From an uncultured Lachnospiraceae bacterium (GTDB taxonomy: Bacteria; Bacillota; Clostridia; Lachnospirales; Lachnospiraceae), in the NCBI GenBank assembly GCA_944381505.1, contig CALWLK010000034.1:1-35535 (forward strand): a stretch of DNA of 35,535 nt, in the 5' to 3' direction. This document shows, one piece after another, positions 1 to 8,414 of this stretch. Made by a program: the position numbers and the translations under genes. Within the stretch, counting starts at the first letter, position 1, and the number at the start of each line of letters is the position of its first letter. Under the pieces are notes generated by a model. It had not been told where the DNA came from, made no database searches, and was given only the letters and a program-made list of their open reading frames with translations.

Positions 1-218
1 AGTATCTGAGAGGAGGTGTTGGCCTCGGATCTGATATTTACGTAGTCCGTCACCCTCGCTATGGCGATGTTCTCGTAACTTCCCGAAGCGGACACGTCCG
101 CGTAGGCTGTTATTTGCGTCTGCCCTCCGAAGGTCGCTGCGGTCAAAAACGCGGCTATCGCCGTGCAAACTATAATGTTTTTCTTTTTTAAAGCACGTCC
201 GCTTATATATTCCGTCAT
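1..218 (-). CDS. Secreted SH3-domain protein, 5' part only
   Basis: This is the first 72 codons of a gene that runs off the left edge. It starts at ATG 216-218, and an AGGAG ribosome site lies just upstream. The N-terminus has the form of a signal peptide: KKKN, then a hydrophobic stretch (IIVCTAIAAFLTAATFGG) and a likely cleavage site near AYA. After it comes the opening of a bacterial SH3 domain (VTDYVNIRSEANTSSQIL), which usually binds cell-wall peptides. In Clostridia such a start commonly belongs to NlpC/P60 or amidase-type wall hydrolases, but the catalytic domain is outside the window, so the enzyme class is inference. Confidence 0.75.
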   Translation of the reverse strand, partial: MTEYISGRALKKKNIIVCTAIAAFLTAATFGGQTQITAYADVSASGSYENIAIARVTDYVNIRSEANTSSQI

Positions 219-230
219 CCCTGTTCTCCT

Positions 231-268
231 AAAAAAGAATGCTCTTATGTTATTCACACAGAGCATTC
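231..268 (-). terminator. Rho-independent terminator after phoR
   Basis: The 9-bp inverted repeat GAATGCTCT / AGAGCATTC (237-245 and 260-268) reads on the minus strand as a hairpin followed by six T. It should end the pst-pho transcript. The T-run lies only a few bases before the ribosome site of the SH3 gene, so the same hairpin sits in that gene's leader. Confidence 0.75.
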
Positions 269-347
269 TATCACAACAGCCGTATAATCTTATAACTTTT
301 TTTACATCTAATTTCTTACGATTTTAAATTGGAGCTGCCCTCAAGAC

Positions 348-2009
348 TCAGGACAGAGGAAGCTTAAGGATAAAGCAGCTCCCTACTCCGGGAGTGCTCT
401 CCACCGAGATGCTTCCCTTAAGTGAAGCCACGCCGTGCTTTACAATGGAAAGCCCGAGCCCCGTTCCCCCTATGCTCCTCGAGTGGCTCTTGTCCACCCT
501 GTAGAACCGCTCAAATATATGCTCGGTCTCGCTCTCCGGTATACCGATGCCGGTGTCTTTGAACTTTAAGATTATCTCGTCCCCTGCTTTTTCAGCGCTG
601 ATACTTACGCTTCCGCCATCCCTGTTATATTTTACGGCGTTATCGCAGAGGTTGAATATTATCTCCTCAAAAACAGCCCTCACAGTGAATATACTGATAT
701 CCTCTCCCTCAAAGCTCAGGCTTATGTCCCTCTTTTGGGCCACAGGCCTCAGGGCCGAGAGAACTGTGTTTATCTCATTGGAAACATTGATATTTTCTCT
801 TTTGTAATCTGTTTTTTCTTCGTCAAGCTTCGATATTTCTATTATATCCTCAACAAGTCTGATAAGTCTCCCTGCTTCCTCAAATATCCTTCCCGCAAAT
901 TTCTTTGTGTCCTCGGGCCTGGCCATCCCCTCCTTTAAGAGCTCGGCAAAGCCCGATATGGAGGTAAGGGGGGTCTTCAGCTCATGGGATACGTTGGCCG
1001 AAAATTCCCTGCGCATCTCCTCGCGCCTTTCTTTCTCCGTCTCGTCTGTTATGAGGATCACAGCTCCGGCCGTCTTTCCCGAGGCATCTGTTACGGGGCT
1101 TGCAGCCACACGGCATATCCTGTCCCCCATCTCCATGTAGATCTCGGCATGTTCGCCGGAAAGCCCCTTCTCCACGGTCTCACAGAAGCTCTCCTTCCTT
1201 CCGAGAAGATACACGCTTTTTCCCGTCTCAGCCTTTTCGGCATTCAGAAGCCTGAGAGCGCTTCTGTTGTAGGAGAGCAGATCTGTGCTCTCATCTATCA
1301 CCAGAAGTCCCTCCTGCATATTGTCTGTGATGAGAGAAAACTCCCTCTGCTGGCGTTTGGCCTCCTCCAGCTGCCGGCCTATGGTGGTCTGCTGTCTCTT
1401 TATCTTTGTCGTCAAAGGCGTCAGCTCATCGTAGATATCAGCTTCATCCGGCCTTTCAGGGTCTATAGCGTTTATGGGGCCGATGATGGCCTTGGCGGCT
1501 CGGCCTGCGACGAGCCACGACACAAGAAGAAGCAGGACAAGCACTGTGACGAAGGGCCATATGAGCCCGTAAAGCAGAGCTGTTATGGTGTTTTGTGTGG
1601 TGGACACCCTCAGCACATCCCCGTTTTCAAGCCTCAGGGCATAGTACATGGTCCTCTCTCCCATGGTGTCGGAGCTCCTTACGGCACTGCCGCTCCCTTT
1701 GGACATTGCCTCCCTTATCTCCTCCCTGTCAGAGTGGTCCTCCATGAGCATGGGATCCGCCTCATTGTCGTATATAACATCTCCCCGAGCGTCCACAAGG
1801 GTTATCCTCTCATCCGTATCCAGATCCTCCAGTATTCTCGCTCCGCTCACTTCTATAGCAGCCGAGAGGTAGCGCGCCTCATTGTGGAGCTCCCTCGCAA
1901 GCCTGTCCCCGAAATAATTGTAGAGTACCGCAAATATGAAAGCCATCCCCGCAAGGAGGACAGCCGCCGCCGTCAAAAATACAGATCTGAATATCCTTTT
2001 GCCCATCAA
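348..2009 (-). CDS. phoR: Phosphate-regulon sensor histidine kinase PhoR
   Basis: Membrane histidine kinase that senses phosphate limitation and phosphorylates PhoB/PhoP. In order it has a transmembrane helix at about residues 7-33, an extracytoplasmic sensor of about 110 residues, a second helix at about 143-168, a PAS domain at about 222-325, the HisKA helix with FSANVSHELKTPL (phospho-acceptor His342), and a HATPase with N-box NLCDNAVKYN, G1 DTGIGIP and G2 GGTGLGLSIVK. The length of 553 is normal for Gram-positive PhoR. The start could be TTG 2009 or ATG 2006; a GGGAGG site serves both. It begins a few bases after phoB, as the last gene of the operon, and a terminator follows. The kinase family is certain; the phosphate specificity comes from its position next to pst-phoU. 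Confidence 0.93.
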   Translation of the reverse strand: MMGKRIFRSVFLTAAAVLLAGMAFIFAVLYNYFGDRLARELHNEARYLSAAIEVSGARILEDLDTDERITLVDARGDVIYDNEADPMLMEDHSDREEIREAMSKGSGSAVRSSDTMGERTMYYALRLENGDVLRVSTTQNTITALLYGLIWPFVTVLVLLLLVSWLVAGRAAKAIIGPINAIDPERPDEADIYDELTPLTTKIKRQQTTIGRQLEEAKRQQREFSLITDNMQEGLLVIDESTDLLSYNRSALRLLNAEKAETGKSVYLLGRKESFCETVEKGLSGEHAEIYMEMGDRICRVAASPVTDASGKTAGAVILITDETEKERREEMRREFSANVSHELKTPLTSISGFAELLKEGMARPEDTKKFAGRIFEEAGRLIRLVEDIIEISKLDEEKTDYKRENINVSNEINTVLSALRPVAQKRDISLSFEGEDISIFTVRAVFEEIIFNLCDNAVKYNRDGGSVSISAEKAGDEIILKFKDTGIGIPESETEHIFERFYRVDKSHSRSIGGTGLGLSIVKHGVASLKGSISVESTPGVGSCFILKLPLS

Positions 2010-2015
2010 GCCCTG

Positions 2016-2705
2016 CTACCTCCCGGTGTTTTCAGGAGCCGCCGCCCTGTAGCCGACGCCCCTCACTGTCTCTATAAGCTTTCCTGCAGACTTGAGCTTA
2101 AGTCTGAGAGTCCTTATGTGTACGTCGAGAGTCCTGCTCTCTCCGTCGAAATCATAGCCCCATATCTTTTTTAGGAGGGTCTCCCTCTCAAATACTATCC
2201 CGGGCTTTGACATGAGGAGGCACAGAAGCTCATACTCCTTCAAAGTGAGGTCGATCTTTTCCCCCTCCACCTCCACCAGATGTTTTTCAGGCACCACCAC
2301 AAGGGAGCCCACGCTGTAATTTGCGGGCTTTTCCTCGGCTCCCTTCGTCCTTCTGAGAAGGGCCTTTATCCTTGAGAGGAGCTCCATTATCCTGAAGGGC
2401 TTTGAAATGTAATCGTCGGCCCCGCAGTCAAGGCCGTATACTGTGTCATACTCGCTGCCCTTTGCGGTAAGCATTATAATAGGAAGCTTTTCGGTATCCC
2501 TTGACAGCCTGAGCTTTTTCAGTATGCTGATGCCGTCCTCCCCGGGGAGCATGATGTCAAGGAGCAACAGATCCGGAAGCTTTTCCTTCATAGCTTTCCA
2601 AAAGGCTGAGGGCTCCGCAAAGCCCACAGCCTCCATATTTTGATTCCCCAAGGTGTATATGATCAGCTCTCTTATGCTGTCGTCATCTTCCAATAAATAG
2701 ATCAT
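2016..2705 (-). CDS. phoB: Phosphate-regulon response regulator (PhoB/PhoP)
   Basis: OmpR/PhoB-family DNA-binding regulator of 229 residues. The receiver domain (about 1-120) shows the acidic cluster EDDD, the phospho-acceptor Asp50 in LLLLDIMLPGEDG, the Thr of MLTAKG and the Lys of YISKPF. The winged-helix domain (about 130-225) ends with the typical TLDVHIRTLRLKL recognition helix and ETVRGVGYR. It lies between phoU and phoR in one transcript. The likely target is the TTTAACA box array upstream of pstS, which would give the operon positive autoregulation. In Bacillus the orthologue is named PhoP. Confidence 0.93.
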   Translation of the reverse strand: MIYLLEDDDSIRELIIYTLGNQNMEAVGFAEPSAFWKAMKEKLPDLLLLDIMLPGEDGISILKKLRLSRDTEKLPIIMLTAKGSEYDTVYGLDCGADDYISKPFRIMELLSRIKALLRRTKGAEEKPANYSVGSLVVVPEKHLVEVEGEKIDLTLKEYELLCLLMSKPGIVFERETLLKKIWGYDFDGESRTLDVHIRTLRLKLKSAGKLIETVRGVGYRAAAPENTGR

Positions 2706-2716
2706 AGTCCTGTCCT

Positions 2717-3379
2717 TTATAAATTATCATCCTTAATGTCGTATTTCTTGTGGACGCCTGTTATGGAATACTCCACCCACTCGGCAACGTTCACCGCATG
2801 ATCCGCTATCCTCTCGAAATACTTTGCGGCCATTATAAAATCAAGGGCCTCCTCGGGGCTTACGGTCTTCTTCTCAATGAGTACCATGAGCTCGCTCTTT
2901 ACCTTGTCAAAAAGTCCGTCCACTATGTCGTCCTGCTTCTGAATGTCTCTCGCAAGCTCAAGATCCTGCTTTACGTAGGCGTCTATGCTCCCTGTAACCA
3001 TGCTTGAGGCCATCTTTGCCATGGCGTCCAGGTGGAGCTTTGAGTGGCTGCCCCTCGCTATGTGGGGGGCGAGCTCCGCGATATCGTCGGCCTGATCCCC
3101 TATCCTCTCCAGATCGGATATCATCCTCAAGGCCGCGGATATGGCTCTTAGATCCTTTGCCACCGGCTGCTGCAAAAGAAGGAGCTTCATGCATATGGAC
3201 TCTATCTCCCTCTCGAGGCTGTCTGTCTCCAGCTCGAAGTGAGATACCTGACTTCCGTTTTCTCCCTCCTCGCCGTGGAGCATTTTCAAGCAGAGGGCTA
3301 TCGCCTCCTCGCAGACGCTTCCCATCTTTATGAGCTTTACCTGCATTTCCTTTAATTGTTCCTGAAATTCTCTCCTCAT
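2717..3379 (-). CDS. phoU: Phosphate transport regulator PhoU
   Basis: Cytoplasmic protein of 220 residues made of two PhoU helical repeats, the normal family size. It has the metal-binding style repeats seen in PhoU, such as the ERIGDQADDIAE region in the first half and YFERIADHAVNVAEW in the second. PhoU damps PhoR kinase activity and Pst uptake when phosphate is plentiful. It starts two bases after the pstB stop, consistent with translational coupling. Confidence 0.95.
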   Translation of the reverse strand: MRREFQEQLKEMQVKLIKMGSVCEEAIALCLKMLHGEEGENGSQVSHFELETDSLEREIESICMKLLLLQQPVAKDLRAISAALRMISDLERIGDQADDIAELAPHIARGSHSKLHLDAMAKMASSMVTGSIDAYVKQDLELARDIQKQDDIVDGLFDKVKSELMVLIEKKTVSPEEALDFIMAAKYFERIADHAVNVAEWVEYSITGVHKKYDIKDDNL

Positions 3380-3381
3380 AA

Positions 3382-4143
3382 TTAACCAAATCTCCCTGTG
3401 ATATAGTCTTCTGTTTGTTTTTCCTTGGGCCTTGAGAATATCTCCTCCGTGTCTCCGTATTCTATAGCCTCGCCCAGAAGGAAAAATGCCGTCTTGTCGG
3501 AAATTCTTGCAGCCTGCTGCATATTATGAGTAACTATTATAATAGTATAATTCTTCTTAAGTTCCGTAGCAAGCTCTTCTATCTTTAATGTTGATATGGG
3601 GTCAAGGGCAGAGGTGGGCTCGTCCATGAGAAGCACCTCCGGCTCAACCGCAAGGCTTCTGGCTATGCAGAGCCTCTGCTGCTGTCCTCCTGAAAGTCCC
3701 AGGGCGGATTTTTTGAGCCTGTCGGACACCTCGTCCCAGAGAGCGGCTCCCTTTAAGCTCCTCTCCACTATCTCGTCGAGCTTCTCCTTGCTCTTTATGC
3801 CGTGTATCCTGGGCCCGTAGGCGATGTTGTCGTATATGCTCATGGGGAAGGGGTTGGGCTGCTGGAACACCATTCCCACCTTCTTTCTCAGAAGCGTGGT
3901 GTCCACCTGCGGATCATATATATCCTCGCCGTCCAAAAGCACCTTTCCCTCTATCCTGACGCTCTCAATGAGATCGTTCATGCGGTTAAGAGTCTTAAGA
4001 AAGGTGGATTTTCCGCAGCCTGAGGGTCCTATGAAAGCCGTTATCTCTTTCTCGTAAAGATCAAGGCTTATATTTTTGAGAGCGTGGTTTTCCCCGTAAT
4101 ATAAGTTCAGATCCTTAGTTGAAATCTTCACTTTGTTTTCCAC
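3382..4143 (-). CDS. pstB: Phosphate ABC transporter ATP-binding protein PstB
   Basis: ATPase subunit of the high-affinity phosphate importer, 253 residues. It shows the Walker A motif GPSGCGKST, a Q-loop ([15 protein letters not shown], where the PNPFPMS stretch is typical of PstB), the ABC signature LSGGQQQR, Walker [12 protein letters not shown] and the H-loop IIVTHN. The start codon is GTG, with an AGGAG site at good spacing. It follows pstA after a gap of about 46 bases. Confidence 0.97.
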   Translation of the reverse strand: MENKVKISTKDLNLYYGENHALKNISLDLYEKEITAFIGPSGCGKSTFLKTLNRMNDLIESVRIEGKVLLDGEDIYDPQVDTTLLRKKVGMVFQQPNPFPMSIYDNIAYGPRIHGIKSKEKLDEIVERSLKGAALWDEVSDRLKKSALGLSGGQQQRLCIARSLAVEPEVLLMDEPTSALDPISTLKIEELATELKKNYTIIIVTHNMQQAARISDKTAFFLLGEAIEYGDTEEIFSRPKEKQTEDYITGRFG

Positions 4144-4189
4144 TTTGATTCTCCTTTATTATCGTGATTTCAGTTTTTTCGCGATCCTT

Positions 4190-5071
4190 TTATCTCTCGG
4201 TCTGCGCATTGAATTTGAAGGAGAGATACTTGGCAAGAGCATTGATCCCCAGCACTATCACCAAAAGCACCACAGCCACTCCGAAGGCCTCGTCATACTG
4301 AGCCTTCTGCATGAAGAGGTAGAGCTGTATGGTCAAGGTCCCGCTCGACTCGAATATCTTTGTAAAGAAATTTCTCGGAAGTATATATCCGCTTCCCGCC
4401 GTGAAAAGGAGGGCTGCCGATTCTCCCACTATTCGCCCTATGGCAAGGATTATCCCCGTGATTATTCCGGGCATTGCGCTGGGAAGGAGTATGGTCCTTA
4501 TCATATACCACTTCGTGGCACCTATACCGAGGGCTCCCTGCCTGTAGCTGTCAGGCACTGTCTTTAAGGCCTCCTGAGTGGTCCTCGTTATGAGGGGAAG
4601 CATCATGAGAGTAAGGGTCAAGGCTCCCGTAAGTATCGAGTAGCCCAGCTTCAAGGTATTTCCGAAGAACACCATTCCGAAAAGTCCGAATATGATGGAG
4701 GGTATGCCTGAGAGTATCTCCGTGGTGAACTCAATGAGCTCCACCACCCTTCCCCTCTTTGCGTACTCATTCAGATAGATCGCCGAGCCGACTCCTATAG
4801 GTGTGGCTATGAGCAGAGTGATCACTATTATGTACAGGGTATTGATGATATTTCCGAGTATTCCCACCGTACCCTTTATATTGTTGGTGGCCGTAGAGAG
4901 GAAGGTCCATGAGATGTTAGGTATCCCCCTCACGAACACATATCCCATTATCACCACCAAGAGAAATATTGCAAAGCCCGCGCAGAAATATATAAGTCCT
5001 CTCAGGACCTCGTCATACATCCTGAATCTCTTTCCGTAAATGCTCAGGCTTGCGGAGGTATTATTACTCAT
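4190..5071 (-). CDS. pstA: Phosphate ABC transporter permease PstA
   Basis: Inner-membrane permease of 293 residues with about six transmembrane segments, beginning near residues 28-48. The cytoplasmic EAA-type loop is visible as TQEALKTVPDSYRQGALGIGATKW, where the permease docks on PstB. The gene overlaps the end of pstC by eight bases, so the two permeases are probably made in equal amounts. Confidence 0.95.
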   Translation of the reverse strand: MSNNTSASLSIYGKRFRMYDEVLRGLIYFCAGFAIFLLVVIMGYVFVRGIPNISWTFLSTATNNIKGTVGILGNIINTLYIIVITLLIATPIGVGSAIYLNEYAKRGRVVELIEFTTEILSGIPSIIFGLFGMVFFGNTLKLGYSILTGALTLTLMMLPLITRTTQEALKTVPDSYRQGALGIGATKWYMIRTILLPSAMPGIITGIILAIGRIVGESAALLFTAGSGYILPRNFFTKIFESSGTLTIQLYLFMQKAQYDEAFGVAVVLLVIVLGINALAKYLSFKFNAQTER

Positions 5072-5996
5072 TGTCCGCCTCCTTCTTCAAAATTCGGGTA
5101 AGGCTCACGTTGATTATCATGATGAAAGCAAAGAGCACCAAGCCTATGGTAAACAGCACCTGCCTGTGAAGTCCCGATGCGTAGCCCATCTCAGCCACTA
5201 TAGCCGTTGTCAGGAAGCGGACCGAATTGAAGGGCAGAGGTATATTTACCGAGCTTCCGGAAACCAGTGTTATGGCCATGGCCTCTCCTATAGCCCTTCC
5301 TATGCCCAAAACTATGGCCGTTATGATACCCGATCTTGCCGCAGGTACTATGACCTTGAAGATGGTCTGTATGTGTGTGGCCCCCAGAGCAAGGGAGGCG
5401 CTCTTTAAATGTGCCGGCACAGCCCTAAGGGAGGTCTCGCTTATATTTATCACAGTGGGCAGTATCATGAGGGCAAGGACCAGCACTGCTGATATGAGGT
5501 TTGCTCCTCCGGTGAACTGATGCGTCTCCGAGCCCTTGAAGATCATGAGCTCCAGCTTGTACATAAGAGGATTTAAAATTATTACTCCCAAGAGCCCGTA
5601 TATCACGGAGGGTATGCCTGCAAGAAGCTCTATGGCAGGCCTCACTATGTTCGCAAGCCTCTTCGGCGCCACCTCTGCGAGAAATATTGAAGTCATGACC
5701 CCTATGGGAACTCCGATGAGTATGGCCAAGAATGTTCCCACTATGGAGGTGAGTATTATGTAGAGTATTCCGAAGCTCGGGTCCTTTGCCGCAGGCTGCC
5801 ATACGTCTCCGAAAAGTATCTCTCCAAGTCCCACCTTGAAAATTGCGGGCGTACCGCTTACTATCATATAAAGTGTAATTGATGCAACCGCCAATACAGC
5901 GAAAAAGCCGCACACCGTGAATATCACCTGTGCGGTTTTTTCTACTGTTGACTTGCTGCCATGATGTGAAAGTATTGATTCCACCCTTCCTACCAT
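5064..5996 (-). CDS. pstC: Phosphate ABC transporter permease PstC
   Basis: Partner permease of PstA, 310 residues with about six membrane segments; the first is at about 25-50. The EAA loop is seen as SETSLRAVPAHLKSASLALGATH, and the GIPSVIYGLLG stretch is characteristic of Pst permeases. It lies 28 bases after pstS and overlaps pstA. Confidence 0.95.
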   Translation of the reverse strand: MVGRVESILSHHGSKSTVEKTAQVIFTVCGFFAVLAVASITLYMIVSGTPAIFKVGLGEILFGDVWQPAAKDPSFGILYIILTSIVGTFLAILIGVPIGVMTSIFLAEVAPKRLANIVRPAIELLAGIPSVIYGLLGVIILNPLMYKLELMIFKGSETHQFTGGANLISAVLVLALMILPTVINISETSLRAVPAHLKSASLALGATHIQTIFKVIVPAARSGIITAIVLGIGRAIGEAMAITLVSGSSVNIPLPFNSVRFLTTAIVAEMGYASGLHRQVLFTIGLVLFAFIMIINVSLTRILKKEADNE

Positions 5997-6024
5997 TGCA
6001 GTCAGTCTCCTCTCCCGAAATTTG

Positions 6025-6951
6025 TTATTCTACTGTGATAAGTCCTACAGACTTAACGATCTCCTGTCCCTCATCGGAAGCGATGTAGTCAAAGAGTGCC
6101 TTGACAACGTCGTTCTGCTCCTCGATGGGGCCGTTTGTAGCCATTACGAAAGGTCTGCTGAGGAAGTAGTCGCCTGCCTTTATGTTCTCCTCTGTGGGAG
6201 CAACTCCATCAAGGTTGAGCGCCTTTACGCTGTCGTCAAGAACATCGAGAGATACATATCCGATAGCTCCGGGTGTTGATGCAACTCTTGCCATAACAGC
6301 TCCGGTGCTGTCAAGCTCGTTTGAATATGCGCATGCATCCTCAAGCTCGAGAAGCTCCTCAAAAGCCGACCTTGTTCCTGAACCTGCCTCACGTCCTACT
6401 ACTACTATAGGGGCGTCCTCACCGCCAACCTCGCTCCAGTTCTGTACGGTTCCCGCATAGATGTCTGTGAGCTGCTGCTTTGTAAGGTCTGAAACCGTGT
6501 TTGCAGGGTCAACCACTACTGCGATTCCGTCTATAGCTACTATGTTCTCCGCTATACCTGCCGCCTTCTCATCCTCTGTGAGAGCTCTTGAAGCGTTTCC
6601 GATGTCAGCCGATCCGTTTGTCACAGCCTCGATGCCTGCTCCCGATCCTACGAACTCTGCTGTCGCAGTCACATTTGGATACTTTAACATGAAGGACTCG
6701 CAAAGGGCGTTTGCAAGCTTCTCCATTGATGTGGAACCTACCATGCTGAGAGTTCCGCTTACGTCTGCCGCAGGCTCCTCTTCAGCCTCCGTCTCTGCTG
6801 CCGTTGTCTCCTCTGCCTCTGCCGCAGCCTCTGTCTCTGCTGCCGTTGTGGTGGTCTCAGCCGCTGCTGTTGTCTCCTCCGCATTTGATCCGCATGCCGC
6901 AAGGCTAAGTGCGAACATTCCCGCCATTAAGGGCAATACAAACTTTCTCAT
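6025..6951 (-). CDS. pstS: Phosphate-binding lipoprotein PstS
   Basis: Extracellular phosphate-binding protein that feeds PstCAB. I place the start at ATG 6949-6951, because a GAGGAG site precedes it and the protein then opens with a lipoprotein signal (MRKFVLPLMAGMFALSLAAC; lipobox LAAC). A longer frame to 7017 lacks both. After the lipidated Cys comes a low-complexity Thr/Ala/Glu linker of about 50 residues, which probably spans the cell wall, then the PBP-like domain. That domain has GSTSMEKL and GSGAGIEAV, and the phosphate-contacting REAGSGTRSAFEEL. First gene of the pst-pho operon. Confidence 0.95.
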   Translation of the reverse strand: MRKFVLPLMAGMFALSLAACGSNAEETTAAAETTTTAAETEAAAEAEETTAAETEAEEEPAADVSGTLSMVGSTSMEKLANALCESFMLKYPNVTATAEFVGSGAGIEAVTNGSADIGNASRALTEDEKAAGIAENIVAIDGIAVVVDPANTVSDLTKQQLTDIYAGTVQNWSEVGGEDAPIVVVGREAGSGTRSAFEELLELEDACAYSNELDSTGAVMARVASTPGAIGYVSLDVLDDSVKALNLDGVAPTEENIKAGDYFLSRPFVMATNGPIEEQNDVVKALFDYIASDEGQEIVKSVGLITVE

Positions 6952-7021
6952 AATTTTTTCTCCTCTTTTTTTATTCTTTGTGAATACCATGTTTTGCATT
7001 TCTTTCCTTATGCACAAGTAC

Positions 7022-7084
7022 AGTATATTCAGGGAATGTTAAATCCGTAATCGGAGTTATGTTAAATCTGTGTTAAATGTTAAA
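7022..7084 (-). promoter_or_regulatory. Pho-box array and promoter of the pst-pho operon
   Basis: On the minus strand four copies of TTTAACA occur at 7078-7084, 7071-7077, 7060-7066 and 7037-7043. They are followed by a TATACT -10 at 7022-7027 with no good -35. TTAACA repeats at roughly 11-bp spacing are the known binding site of the Gram-positive PhoP regulator, so this is very likely a PhoP/PhoB-activated promoter. The two middle copies are 11 bp apart and the last is two turns further on. Confidence 0.75.
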
Positions 7085-7092
7085 TCTGATAC

Positions 7093-7130
7093 AAAAAACC
7101 GGCACATGGGTTTTTAAGCCCCTGTGCCGG
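7093..7130 (-). terminator. Rho-independent terminator after the serC-serA-DUF1015 operon
   Basis: The minus strand carries a GC-rich stem, CCGGCACAGGGG pairing with CCCATGTGCCGG, around an A/T loop and followed by six T. It ends transcription 18 bases downstream of the DUF1015 stop, and the Pho boxes start right after it. Confidence 0.85.
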
Positions 7131-7147
7131 CCGACCGGATCCCTATT

Positions 7148-8401
7148 TTAAAATTCATGTATCAAAAGCCCGCTTCTAAGCTTCGGTTCAAACCAGGTGG
7201 ACTTCGGCGGCATCAAAAGCCCCGCGTCAGCCACCTTCATAAGCTCCTCTATGGAGGTTGGATACATCAGAAATGCCACTCCCTTACAGCTGTCCGCCTT
7301 CTCCTTCAATATCCTGTCTCCTCGTATCCCTCCCACAAACTCTATGCGTTTGTCGGTCCGTGGATCCTCTATCGAAAATACTCGTGAGAGGACCAGCTCC
7401 TGAAGCACAGAGGCGTCAAGGCTTTCCACAGGGTCCTCCTTTCGCTTTAAGCTCTCCTCCTTTGAGAGCTCAAGCATGTAAAAAGAGGAGTTCTCGGAAA
7501 TATACATTCCCACCTCGCCCTTTTTTCGCGGCCTCCACTCCTCACCGGAAACCTCCCTGATTTCAAAATGCTCGGATATCCTTCTCCGGATATCCTCCGC
7601 ACACAGACCTGACACGTCTCTTACCACTCTGTTGTAGTCAAGTATCTTCAGCTCATCGTCGGGGAAGATCACCGAGAGGAAAAAATTGTACTCTGCATCA
7701 GGGAAAGCGCCCTTATCCTCCTCCATTCTCTTGAGAGAAGCCCTTACGGCAGACGCCGCCCTGTGGTGTCCGTCGGCTATATACGCCGCCTCCACCTTAT
7801 TCGCAAATATATCCTCTGTCTCCCTTATGAGAGCCTCGTCCTTTATTCGCCAAAGCTCATGCCTCACCCCGTCCTCGCTCTCAAAGCTGTAAAGGCTCTC
7901 CTCCTCCATAACGGAGCGAAATATCTCGGAAAGTCTGTCGTTTTTCCTGTAGGCGAGAAATATAGGTCCCGTCTGAGCGGAGAGGGCGGTGATGTGCCTC
8001 ACCCTGTCCTCCTCCTTCTCTCTCACGGTGTTCTCATGCTTTTTTACTGCTCCATTTAAATAATCGTCAACACTCACGCAGGCGGCAAGGCCTGTCTGAG
8101 TCCTTCCGTTCATTGTCAGGGAATACAAGTACAAGGAGGGGCTGTCCTCCCTCACATACACGCCCTTTTTGATGTCCTCCGAAAGGAGCAGGGCCCCCTT
8201 CTCATATACCTCGGGAGCATACATGTCATACCCTTCCGGAAAAGCCGTCTCCGGCCTGTCTATTCTCAGAAAGCTCATGGGCTTTCCCTCCACCGCCCGG
8301 CGGGCCTCCCCCTCGTCATATACGTCGTAGGGCAGAGCCGCCACAGCTTTTGCATACTCGGGAGCGGGCCTCAGAGCCCTGAAAGCTTTTATGTGGACCA
8401 T
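7148..8401 (-). CDS. DUF1015 family protein
   Basis: 417-residue cytoplasmic protein of the DUF1015 family. The recognisable features are the opening (VHIKAFRALRPAP, then AALPYDVYD), SFLRIDRPE, and the central DGHHRAASA. It starts at an ATG behind GGAGGAGAAA and lies 13 bases after serA. DUF1015 genes are commonly found beside serA and serC in Clostridia and some other bacteria, which points to serine metabolism. I know of no settled reaction for this subgroup, so function is left open. Confidence 0.85.
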   Translation of the reverse strand: MVHIKAFRALRPAPEYAKAVAALPYDVYDEGEARRAVEGKPMSFLRIDRPETAFPEGYDMYAPEVYEKGALLLSEDIKKGVYVREDSPSLYLYSLTMNGRTQTGLAACVSVDDYLNGAVKKHENTVREKEEDRVRHITALSAQTGPIFLAYRKNDRLSEIFRSVMEEESLYSFESEDGVRHELWRIKDEALIRETEDIFANKVEAAYIADGHHRAASAVRASLKRMEEDKGAFPDAEYNFFLSVIFPDDELKILDYNRVVRDVSGLCAEDIRRRISEHFEIREVSGEEWRPRKKGEVGMYISENSSFYMLELSKEESLKRKEDPVESLDASVLQELVLSRVFSIEDPRTDKRIEFVGGIRGDRILKEKADSCKGVAFLMYPTSIEELMKVADAGLLMPPKSTWFEPKLRSGLLIHEF

Positions 8402-8414
8402 TTTCTCCTCCGAA

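Noticed and set aside
984-2174. 396-residue plus-strand open frame opposite phoR and phoB
   Set aside because: It lies antisense to two clearly conserved genes, has no ribosome site of note and no recognisable domain; long antisense frames are expected in GC-rich genes.
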